From positions 226,001 through 290,000 of the forward strand of contig JASANG010002174.1 in assembly GCA_030248215.1 (NCBI GenBank): a DNA stretch of 64,000 nucleotides, read 5' to 3'. This DNA comes from Enoplolaimus lenunculus (Eukaryota > Nematoda > Enoplea > Enoplida > Thoracostomopsidae). Positions 23,892 through 32,986 of this stretch are shown here, piece after piece. The notes under the pieces are model-generated. The model made no database searches and had not been told where the DNA came from. It saw only the letters and a list, made by a program, of their open reading frames with translations. The position numbers and the translations under genes were made by a program. Every line of letters starts with the position of its first letter. Positions within the stretch are counted from its first letter, which is position 1.

Positions 23892-26800
23892 TCAGTTTCG
23901 TCGATCCCGATCGCGATCTTTCCGGCCTTTGTAGTAGTAACCACCTTTGAACGTTTTGCCGCGGTCTTCACGCCGTTGATCACGATCGTCGCGACGTTGC
24001 TCACGACCCCAAAAGTCGTGAGATGGCTCACGCTCCTCACGATCGGAGCGATCACGCTGGTCGTCATCTGGGCTCGGTTCATCTGGCGGTGCCCGAACAC
24101 GACGCGCAGCACCGTAGTCAAGCCGCTGGTGAACCGGCCCTCGATCGCCTTTAGCATGACGATCTCGTGATGTCGCTGTTCTGGCTTTCGGTACTGAGTA
24201 CCGATCGCCACGTCCGCCGCTGCTAGAATAGCGCGACATCTTCGCGCGCGGACGCCGTCGACGAGTAACTCCCCGGTCTGAGTCCTGGGAGCTACTTTCA
24301 TGATCGGTTCCCATTGAACCGATACGTTTTTCGGCGCGAGTCGGCCCTCGTTGAACAGGTCCAACAAACGATTCCTCCGAATCTTCGCTGTGATACGCTC
24401 GCGTCGTCACCTTGCCCATCTGCGCAATCCTTGAATTCCGAAACTTTCGAATTCGACTGTCTTCCGCGGCTTCTTGCTGTGGGAAGTTTTCGCCGAAATT
24501 GCGCATAAATCGAAGGAATTCTTCATCATGCGGATTCGCAGGTGGATTGTAGTACCGATGATCATTCGGCGCATCATGCTTCAACGAACGATTGTAACGG
24601 TCGCCTGCATCGCGAATTGCAGCGCGTTCCGCACCTGTCAACTGCCTCAACGTGCGTCTGCGCATATTGTCCAAACGAACCGTAAGCTCACCCAGCATCT
24701 GCATTGTTCGCGGATCACTCGGTGCTGTCGTATGCGCCTTGATATACGCCACGTTGTCACGCTCGAATTCGTCACGCGCTCGCCAATAACCGTCATCCGT
24801 GTATCCGTTTTCCATAACAGCATCACGTTTGGCGGCAGCGCGTTTGTCTTTGACTGCATCATACTGTTGATCCAGCAAAGCACGGCCAATTGGCAAAAAC
24901 GCGGCACGCGGTGCCTGCGCATATGCCCGCCTGCGCCATGGAATACGACGCAGTACCCAATCTCGCAACTCCATAGCGAACCAACGTATAATGTTGTCGT
25001 ACTGGAGCGGCGTTAGGTACGGCGCTCGGTTATACACCTCGTATCGTATCCCACGTTCAACAAACCGGAGATAGTCGAGGTAGACTGTGAGCGACACGTT
25101 TGACAACAGACGAAATCGAATCAAATTAATGAACTCGTACGTCCAAGATCTTCGAATATCCGACAATTGCGTCTCCGTCAACGGACCAACAGGGCGCGCC
25201 ACACGTTCGTTGACGTTGAAATAATACGCATGAAGTCGATATTCGTAATTTTGTGGAAACCTACTCATGAGTTCTCCACCGTTTAACAGACATTGGTCAG
25301 GCAGGACTACCACGTTCGGATCCCAATCCTCCGACTGTGAGTCCACTGCTGACTGTTCTGTGTCACCCACAGACTCTCCGGCTGTAGTACCGGCCTTTTG
25401 AGCATCCTTCCGCTCACTGACGGCTTCCTTAGGGGAAGGCTGCGCTGCCTCCGTCGATCCCGGTTTCCCGGCCGACACGAGATTGCAAGCAACTGCGCGC
25501 TGCTCTTCCCCATCCGGAACTGCTAGTGCCCGAGAGGATGTCGGTTCCGCGGACACCAGCACGCCAGGAGCGGTGCTCACCATCGTTACTTCTCGTTGCG
25601 CCTGCACCGTCACCGGCGGTACCACCAACGTTGACTCGGTCACGATGGTTTCGGATACCTGTGTGCTGGGCACAGAAGTAACTGGAGTCACAGCTCTTGA
25701 TCTGGACTCTGCTGCGCCACGTGTATCCGGTAGAACACCCGCTAACGGCCCACTTGACGTCTGTTTGTGAGGCACCGTTGTAATTGCCTCCTTCTGCTGC
25801 ACAGCGACCTTCAACGGGGACACTTGATGTTGTTTTTCATGATTGTCATTACGTTTCCTTGTCCCCTTCTTATACGTTGAAGCGCTGAGCAGCGTCTCAA
25901 ACGAATCCACACGAGGCCGAGCAGCCGAAGGACGCACTGCATCCGCATAAGTACGCGGCACGCTTCGCTGTCCTGCCTGTGCAGGCGATGGCTTCGCCGG
26001 CTTTCGTGACTCGGTCACTCTAGACGGCGGTGCCGACTTGTGCACTACGTCTCTCGACGATTGCACCACAGTCGACATCACCGGTTTTGATGACTTGGTC
26101 ATCGAAACCGATGTCGGTGCAGGTGTTGTCTTCGTCGTCGTTGGTTTTGACGCCACCACCGATTTACCCGATTTGATTGATTCGTACGAGACTGTTCTCA
26201 CTACCGTCACTGGCGTCAATTTGACTAGTGGAATGCGCATCTGCTGTTGAACTTCCTTCGTCACACGAATTGGTTCCAAGTCCACTTCGTCACGCCCGGG
26301 CAAATCAATAATGTTGTCGTCAACGATCGACAAACGTTGCTCTCGATCTTGCTGCACCCGTTCTTCGAGCCGTTTGTTCCTTGCCGACTTCGATGTCGAT
26401 GACTTTGAAGTTGTTGATTTCTCCGTGGTTTGCATAACGATGTTTTCAATTAATTCCAACTTTAACAAACCCCCATCACATACCTGTCTTGATTTCCAAG
26501 ATCTAACCTTGGTGCCGTGCACCGTTACTGTTGAACGTACGTAATCCAAGACCACACCAAAGTTCGTCAGGATATCTTCACCCAGGATCAGAGACGACTG
26601 CATTGACGGCATGACGTGAATCTGAACCATTTTGGTGACACCTCCGAGTGTGACGCTGTGATTCATACATCCAAGTGTCTTTTGTGCTGGTGCGGCTTCG
26701 TAACCGAAACAGTCGATCACGTGGGATGTATCCAACGGTATATCCGAAAAATACAAATCATATAAATGCTTATGCATCAACGTTAAGTCCGCACCACTGT

Positions 26801-29800
26801 CTAACAGACCCATAACTAGTAGGTTATTAATACTTATTTCGACGTTGAATCCGGTGGGTTTTACACCGGTTCCGCGGTTAGTCGCGATATACGCGGTTGG
26901 TACCGCAGCCGAAATGTTTCGACCGTCCGGTAAACGGACGTGGTGAGGCGGTATTATGACTGCGGACGGTTGTGCTAAGACTCCGCCCACGGCTCCTGAA
27001 CGACCTGTCAATTGTTTCGCCTCTGTTGCCTCACGCCTGGGAGACTCTGCCCGGGGACCCTTGCGTTCGTCATTAGATTTCGATTTTGATTTTCCATCCG
27101 ACTTTTTCCGGTCAGGATTTTTAAAACAAATACGCGCCGGATGGTTTGTTTTATTACAAAATTCGCAAGGTTCGAACTCACGTTTTGTATCAGACTTTTT
27201 CTCGGAATCTTTATTCTTATTATTATTATTGTTATTCTTCTTCGAATCCGAGTCTGATTTCTTAGGACTTCTGCAGTTCCGGGCTATGTGCCCTTCTTTA
27301 CCGCAATTAAAACAGGTGCGGGGCGACCCTGGTTGCTTTGACCGCTCATCCTTGTCGGTGTGCTCCTTCTTGTCGTCCTTGTGTTTCGCACCCTCATGTC
27401 CACGATTCATTTTTGACTTATTATTCTTTTGATTTACTTTATTTTCGTACAACTTATATCTGGTTTCTTGACCGGTCGTGTCACTCATATCATTTGCTAA
27501 AAGGCGTTGCAGCTTTTTAGCTCGAAATCTTAATTCTTCGAACGTCTCGGTCATGCCGGTTTGCAATCTCAATTTAAACTCCGGCTTAGCGTTATTTATA
27601 AACGTTTGACACAGCAGGTCATGAGCCTGCTTCGGGTCTGCGAAACGTTTCTCTAGGTAACGTTTCCAATATACTAACAATTCGTCAGCATATTCCTCAA
27701 TGTTACCTATTTGGATCATTCTTTGAAAATTTACGATTCTGGTGGTTAAATCATCCGGTTCCGCAAAACGGTCTCTAAATTGATTTATTAACCAATCGAA
27801 ATTTTCAGGCTCAATAGCCGCTTCTTCCTCCAAAAGTTGAAGGTGTTTATCTGCGGCTTTTCGCAAACATTTGCGAAATTGTTTCATTTTTGCCGGGAGA
27901 TCAACAATTCCTGCTGATCTTAAACACCGGTCAAAACGCTTATAAAATGCATCGAAATCATCGGTGCCTTCATATTTAGGAAAATACGAGTCTTTTTCAG
28001 GCATGTTAACTACGATCTGTGTCGGCCCCGCCGATGTCGGAACCATAACCGCATTATTCCCCATGCCCGGTTGAACCCTACCCGTACTCGGCATTTGCCA
28101 CGCATGAGCATTATCTATCATATCGCCTGTTGTTGCTCCTATTGGGGTAGGTGGTCTGGATGCATTAGACTGTACGTCCGTAACAGATGCACGATCACCT
28201 TCCACCAACCGATCATTTCCCATTGACCACCCCGGGGTAAATGGTAACTGAGCATTTGGATATCCCCAACTATTTGTCGGTAGGGCTGGTTGACATCCCC
28301 TAGCCCAAGTGACCTGTGTTGGAGCTCCTGCGATAGACGTCGATGCTGCCGCCGCGTTCACCTCGGATGGGTATAGACTGAGGAACGCGGTGCGTTGTTC
28401 CAGGGTTAGGCTATTCAGAAAGGTTTCCCGTTGTTGTTGAACCTGGGGAAAAATTTGACTCGTATAGCCTACATTCTGATTCGGCTGGGTTAGGAGTTGA
28501 TGTCCTGTAACCGTAGGTGTTGTGAATTGGTTACCCCCTAATCCCATAGTGTGACTCGCAAAATTGCTCTGAGAACCCATACCGCCCGCTGTGCTCGGTC
28601 CAGGCTGGGGGTAGGATTGTCCGGCATACGACATGAACGAGTTGTAGGGATATTGTACAGGTGGCCCCGGATAGTATGACGATTGGGGCATTGCTGTATA
28701 CGGGTGATGAATTGTCGGGAAAGCAAACTGACGGGGGTCGCTAACAGTATTGGGATATACTGGTGGTTGAGGCATCGTAGTCGGAATAGTTGTATTACCC
28801 GACCCGTATACCGACAGTTGACCCTGGGTTGCGTTATGTTGCGACCGAACCATCATGCATGAGACCCCGCTGTTTCCCACGGAGCTAGTCATGTACGTGG
28901 AGAGATTCCTCGCTGATTTTTCGCGTGGCAACGTCGCTACCGCCGGACCGGACTGTCCTGTCACCGTTTCCCTTTTTGTTTGCGTTATCCCCTCTATTTT
29001 GGGATCTGCTATCCCAAAATTTTTGCCTACCCTGGTTTTTGTATCACCCATTTGTCCTACACCGTTCGGGTATCTCTGTGCTAAGTGTGGTCCCATTAGT
29101 CCTAAATTTTGTAAAACAGTACTAACTGTTCGGGGTTTAGGAATTTCTTGGGATTCTAACTGGCCATTTTTTAACTCAGCACCGACCTGTTTTGTCCTCT
29201 TCGACGTGTCCTCGCTACCATATTCGTAACTCGCCGATCCATCTTCCACCGAATCCACCGCCGACTGCATCAAGTCCGACAATTCCGTCGCCAAGCGCAC
29301 AGTATCCGCCCGCGCCGCAGTTGTAACCAACGTGTTAGATTGGGTCGCGTCGTCAAGGCCACTGTTCGCCGGCGCCGTCGTCACCGGGCTGAGAGTCGTT
29401 CTGGTTTTTCCGATGTCCGAAGAATATCTATCGTGCTGAGAATACGATTGTTGAAGATCGTTGTCGACGTCGTCATACAAATCTATGACAACAGATGAGG
29501 CAGAGTCGGGCCGCGTGTACGGAGAACTCCGGGTATTAGGTGGCAAATTTATCCGCGAATCGGACCCACCAACCTGTCTCGGTACTATTAGGCCTCTTTC
29601 TTGCACAGTTTTTGTGTTTTGTGACATTACCGCATGTCCGCCCGGGGTTAGCTGAATCATAGGGTGGTTACCCCTAGCCCCTAATTGCATTTGCCGAGTT
29701 ACATTACGAGGCAAATCTGATATCTGGGCTAAATTAGTCGATTTACTACCCCGGCGTCGAATCGGTGTGACACCTACACGGCGTCGCCCTGTTAGGGTAC

Positions 29801-30179
29801 CCACCCCTGGTCTTAATTTGCGGTGAGTTCTCCGTAACGCGGACGACTCGTACAAGCTTGAGGAGGCTAAGTCTCCCGCTGCTTGTACGCCTATCTGCGT
29901 GTCCGAGGGCGCTAAGTGCTCTCGGGGCACGTCCTTTGCCGTGACAACTTGTTGGCTTGATTGTTGTAAGCCTGACGTTGATGCCACTGCATTACCTGGA
30001 ACTAAATTAAAAGCGACCGAAGTCGCGATTAATGGTTGTGCAGGGGGTACTACGTTATTCCCCGCGGCACTAGGTGTCGCAAGGGATAACGCGTTTGCCC
30101 CTTGCGTTGGTTGTTGCCTCCTAGAGACAACTTGTTTCTCGCCCTTGCGTACAACGGGTGTTCGTTTCAAGCCGCCCAT
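23892..30179 (-). CDS. Gag-protease polyprotein of the LTR element with a long basic C-terminal region
   Basis: A single 2,095-codon frame. Residues about 1-725 are a Pro/Gln/Ser/Thr-rich, probably disordered region with tracts such as PQPGPSTAGGMG. Residues about 730-895 form a capsid-like Gag domain (YFPKYEG ... FYKRFDRCLR ... WLINQFRDRF). Two CCHC zinc knuckles follow at 956-969 (CFNCGKEGHIARNC) and 1005-1018 (CEFCNKTNHPARIC), separated by a Lys/Asn-rich linker. An aspartic protease lies around 1110-1210 with the active site LLDSGADLTLM (Asp at 1127) and LILGEDILTNFG. About 880 further residues hold a Ser/Thr/Pro linker, a Trp/Tyr/Arg-rich probably helical region (about 1619-1900) that I do not recognise, and an Arg/Asp/Ser-rich tail reminiscent of RNA-binding RD/RS tails. 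The polymerase region normally found after the protease is absent. Confidence 0.9.
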   Translation of the reverse strand: MGGLKRTPVVRKGEKQVVSRRQQPTQGANALSLATPSAAGNNVVPPAQPLIATSVAFNLVPGNAVASTSGLQQSSQQVVTAKDVPREHLAPSDTQIGVQAAGDLASSSLYESSALRRTHRKLRPGVGTLTGRRRVGVTPIRRRGSKSTNLAQISDLPRNVTRQMQLGARGNHPMIQLTPGGHAVMSQNTKTVQERGLIVPRQVGGSDSRINLPPNTRSSPYTRPDSASSVVIDLYDDVDNDLQQSYSQHDRYSSDIGKTRTTLSPVTTAPANSGLDDATQSNTLVTTAARADTVRLATELSDLMQSAVDSVEDGSASYEYGSEDTSKRTKQVGAELKNGQLESQEIPKPRTVSTVLQNLGLMGPHLAQRYPNGVGQMGDTKTRVGKNFGIADPKIEGITQTKRETVTGQSGPAVATLPREKSARNLSTYMTSSVGNSGVSCMMVRSQHNATQGQLSVYGSGNTTIPTTMPQPPVYPNTVSDPRQFAFPTIHHPYTAMPQSSYYPGPPVQYPYNSFMSYAGQSYPQPGPSTAGGMGSQSNFASHTMGLGGNQFTTPTVTGHQLLTQPNQNVGYTSQIFPQVQQQRETFLNSLTLEQRTAFLSLYPSEVNAAAASTSIAGAPTQVTWARGCQPALPTNSWGYPNAQLPFTPGWSMGNDRLVEGDRASVTDVQSNASRPPTPIGATTGDMIDNAHAWQMPSTGRVQPGMGNNAVMVPTSAGPTQIVVNMPEKDSYFPKYEGTDDFDAFYKRFDRCLRSAGIVDLPAKMKQFRKCLRKAADKHLQLLEEEAAIEPENFDWLINQFRDRFAEPDDLTTRIVNFQRMIQIGNIEEYADELLVYWKRYLEKRFADPKQAHDLLCQTFINNAKPEFKLRLQTGMTETFEELRFRAKKLQRLLANDMSDTTGQETRYKLYENKVNQKNNKSKMNRGHEGAKHKDDKKEHTDKDERSKQPGSPRTCFNCGKEGHIARNCRSPKKSDSDSKKNNNNNNKNKDSEKKSDTKREFEPCEFCNKTNHPARICFKNPDRKKSDGKSKSKSNDERKGPRAESPRREATEAKQLTGRSGAVGGVLAQPSAVIIPPHHVRLPDGRNISAAVPTAYIATNRGTGVKPTGFNVEISINNLLVMGLLDSGADLTLMHKHLYDLYFSDIPLDTSHVIDCFGYEAAPAQKTLGCMNHSVTLGGVTKMVQIHVMPSMQSSLILGEDILTNFGVVLDYVRSTVTVHGTKVRSWKSRQVCDGGLLKLELIENIVMQTTEKSTTSKSSTSKSARNKRLEERVQQDREQRLSIVDDNIIDLPGRDEVDLEPIRVTKEVQQQMRIPLVKLTPVTVVRTVSYESIKSGKSVVASKPTTTKTTPAPTSVSMTKSSKPVMSTVVQSSRDVVHKSAPPSRVTESRKPAKPSPAQAGQRSVPRTYADAVRPSAARPRVDSFETLLSASTYKKGTRKRNDNHEKQHQVSPLKVAVQQKEAITTVPHKQTSSGPLAGVLPDTRGAAESRSRAVTPVTSVPSTQVSETIVTESTLVVPPVTVQAQREVTMVSTAPGVLVSAEPTSSRALAVPDGEEQRAVACNLVSAGKPGSTEAAQPSPKEAVSERKDAQKAGTTAGESVGDTEQSAVDSQSEDWDPNVVVLPDQCLLNGGELMSRFPQNYEYRLHAYYFNVNERVARPVGPLTETQLSDIRRSWTYEFINLIRFRLLSNVSLTVYLDYLRFVERGIRYEVYNRAPYLTPLQYDNIIRWFAMELRDWVLRRIPWRRRAYAQAPRAAFLPIGRALLDQQYDAVKDKRAAAKRDAVMENGYTDDGYWRARDEFERDNVAYIKAHTTAPSDPRTMQMLGELTVRLDNMRRRTLRQLTGAERAAIRDAGDRYNRSLKHDAPNDHRYYNPPANPHDEEFLRFMRNFGENFPQQEAAEDSRIRKFRNSRIAQMGKVTTRAYHSEDSEESFVGPVQRGPTRAEKRIGSMGTDHESSSQDSDRGVTRRRRPRAKMSRYSSSGGRGDRYSVPKARTATSRDRHAKGDRGPVHQRLDYGAARRVRAPPDEPSPDDDQRDRSDREEREPSHDFWGREQRRDDRDQRREDRGKTFKGGYYYKGRKDRDRDRRN

Positions 30180-30961
30180 ACTCCCAATACGGAGTAATTT
30201 TGACTTAATTTATAACATAAAAACGAACGAACAAACATTTCCAAACTAGCTATAAATAAATCGTTCTAGCTAGGAATATCGCAAACATTGACTTTTTAAA
30301 ATTATAAATTCAAATTTTAAAATTCCTAACGCGAACGCAAAACAAGGCATCGAATACTTCCCTTCATACACCTGATAAAGATAACATGTATTGTAATATT
30401 AGCGACAAACATTTACTGCTCCTTCTATAATGTCGCTTAATACACAACACGTTGCAAAAAGGTCAATAATTGAACTTTATGTTAATCAAAACAAGTTGTA
30501 AAATTATTCTGCCGCCGATATTCACAACTTTCAAACACACAATATTAATACAAATAATATGCTGTAAATATGTGTATGTATCATTCACACAATAACTAGT
30601 TTTCCAATTTACAATATTTAGCTGTGATAATATTTGTTGCCAAATACCGGTTCTTAATATATAGAAAGTTGATTGATTTTCTTTTTTGTGATATTATTTC
30701 GGCAGGAATATAGCCTACTGTGATATAAGCTACTGTGATATTTATACTTTTTAATATTTTTACCACGAGTTGTGATATGTTTACTGTGATATTGCTTTTA
30801 CAATAATCAACTGTGATAACGCCCACGCAATACGAGGGCAATAAGTTTGTAGGATGTTGTACGCAGGAGTCGAGAGAAAGTTCCTAGTGTCTTGCGAAAT
30901 TGTTCAAATTCGCTATCCAAATCGACAAATACCTATAACTAGTAAAATTCGGGCTTTTCGG
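30180..30961 (-). promoter_or_regulatory. Leader of the LTR element with a clustered TATCACAG motif
   Basis: Untranslated leader between the primer binding site and gag. It carries seven copies of (C)TGTGATA on the plus strand (TATCACA(G) in the element's sense) between 30622 and 30818: about 30622, 30687, 30718, 30733, 30771, 30784 and 30811. These could be a packaging or protein-binding array; that is inference. A short minus frame over this region is not a gene. Confidence 0.55.
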
Positions 30962-30979
30962 AGACCATCGTGGTCACCA
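30962..30979 (-). promoter_or_regulatory. tRNA primer binding site
   Basis: Immediately inside the 5' LTR the minus strand reads TGGTGACCACGATGGTCT. The initial TGG pairs with a tRNA CCA end, and the rest resembles the acceptor strand of an arginine-type tRNA (GACC/GGTC ends). The exact tRNA is not certain. Confidence 0.7.
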
Positions 30980-31702
30980 TGTGAGCCAGGTATATATTAA
31001 TAGCCTGAGGTTTAAATATTAAGGTTGTTAGGGGACTGGGCGAGTTCATCCAATTCCAGCCTTAACAGGGGTTTCGATCTCCGATTTAGCACTCAGAAGC
31101 CCGTCGAACTCGCTAATAAACAAGACTAGGGTTAAGCTTTAATAACAAGTAAGATAACATATTAATACGAACAAGTAAGAACACAACTTACAAATACGAA
31201 CACGATTAGTTTTCAATACTCATGATTGAAAACTAAATAGAAAACTAAGTGGAAATTAAATCTAAATTCCAAAAAGAACTAAAGCAGTATTAATGCTGCG
31301 CAAAGCAAACAATCCGAAAACTAATTAGAATTCATTCCAATTTCCCGGAAAATGGTCAACACATAGCACAAGACAAAACTACAGACTGAATTGCATTCAC
31401 AAAACAACAATTTGCATAAAACTCAAATCTAGAATCAAACAGGTTCTTCAGAGCAAAATACCAGTTATTTTGCTCTTACAATAATTTTCCTTAAAGCTGG
31501 TTCTTAATCCAGACGGAAAATATTATCTCTTTTATTTTTCCAGATTTTCCTCTCAAAGAGGAAAACCAGTTTTTGTCTGTTGAGGTAATTATCCGGAAAA
31601 TATTCTAAGTCCACGGGTATGTCATTACCCGTCTATATTTCATAGTTTCCTTACACGGTTATGCCTTTACCGCTTAGGCATCAGCGGTAGCAACCGCTCA
31701 CA
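30980..31702 (-). repeat. 5' LTR
   Basis: 723-bp partner of 22925-23646 with the same TGTGAGC/GCTCACA termini. It is the promoter-bearing LTR, as the primer binding site lies on its inner edge. Confidence 0.93.
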
Positions 31703-32986
31703 GCCAGTAAACTATCAAACCCGTGTGCGGTGTAAACGAGCCGTTGGAACGCTAAAACACGAATTGTCGTGGTATAGGACCAGTGGGACCCACACCATGC
31801 CCACTTTGGGATCAGTCAAAAATCCCCATTTTTGATTAGTAAACACGTTACAAAATCTAAGACTTTCACTGCAATATAATCAATTATATTTTTGGAACTC
31901 AGCCCTCTAGTACTCGAGTCACACATGCTGCAACTCACATCGTGTGGTCGATAGCAACCATTTCATATTCCACTTGAGCACACAAGTATGTAAATTTTTT
32001 GACTTTGCATACACTTTAACATTTAACAAGCACACATACCGAGAGGCTTGACTGCTAGCTAAGTATTAATTGTTAAAGTAAAATTAGGCATAACCCGACA
32101 TTTTAACTTTACAATGGCTGAGTTGCTTGCAGAGACATAACTTTAACTTAAGAACTAAATTTAGTAGAAAAGCTACTTACCGTTAGGCGTCACTTTTAGC
32201 AAAGTTAACAATAGTAGCTTAAAATTAGCGCGGACTTCACCAACCATAAATTATTTTAAATATCTATACTGTCTGTTGAAAACCACTGGCTTAAATTAAA
32301 GTAACTAAGCTTAGCAAACTTTATGACTAAATTTGGTCCGACTTAAGTCATGTTGATTGCTATTTCGTTTAATAAAAACTTTAAATCGAAACAAAGTATT
32401 TTTGTTTATTGAAAATGAGCTTTATCCAGATAGTCACCGAGTGCTGTAGCGATCCAAAATAGTGTAGTGTAATGGTTTTTGTGTTTTTGATCATCGTTAA
32501 AACCAGAAAAAGATGCCGCTACTTTTCTATCGATTTTACCGAACACACTAAACAGTTAGCTAGTTTATGAGTATAGGGGTGATTCTTATATTGGTAAAAA
32601 CAAGCATTCGGTAAACCCGCGAAAAATTTATACTAATGCGATAAAAATAAAGTATAATTTTATTTGCGCTATCATTTAGTTAGTAGAAGTTACAAATACA
32701 GAAAAGTAACAATAACATTGATGCTCAATAAATTTAAGGCTACAAAGGGTACGAAATCCACTATTATCTAACCTAAGTTTAAAGGTTCACTTTGTATATA
32801 TAAATGCAGCGAAAAGTACGGGGACAGAATATTAATTCATTAAACCTTCCTCAGTATGGATCTTTGCATAGTAGCGTTCGTCTTCGGCTTGCGTTAACTT
32901 TGCAATTCTAGTGATGAATAACGTTTTAATAACTCGATAATGTGATACGTACAGTTAATTGCAATTGTTTTTGCCACACTGTAGCA
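31703..32986. other. Region upstream of VPS28; no gene seen
   Basis: AT-rich sequence between the LTR element and the VPS28 start codon, presumably containing the VPS28 promoter. A pyrimidine-rich stretch ending CACACTGTAG sits two bases before the ATG at 32987 and could be an intron or trans-splice acceptor. No other feature is recognisable. Confidence 0.4.

Larger units (their letters stand above)
22925..31702 (-). mobile_element. LTR retrotransposon, non-autonomous, gag-protease only, probably Ty3-like
   Basis: An 8,778-bp element reading on the minus strand: 5' LTR 31702-30980, primer binding site, leader of about 0.8 kb, a 2,095-codon gag-protease frame (30179-23892), polypurine tract, 3' LTR 23646-22925. 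The LTRs are 722 and 723 bp, begin TGTGAGC and end GCTCACA, and differ at roughly a dozen sites (about 98% identical), so the copy is fairly young. No reverse transcriptase, RNase H, integrase or envelope frame is visible; only about 245 bp lie between the gag-protease stop and the 3' LTR. It would depend on proteins of another element. The DSGAD-type protease and double CCHC gag suggest Ty3/Gypsy affinity, though a BEL/Pao origin is not excluded. The sequences flanking the two LTRs do not match, so no target duplication is seen. Confidence 0.88.

Noticed and set aside
23877-30249. Numerous plus-strand and alternative-frame open frames across the LTR element
   Set aside because: They overlap the single long gag-protease frame and have no independent motifs; the GC-rich coding strand opens them by chance.
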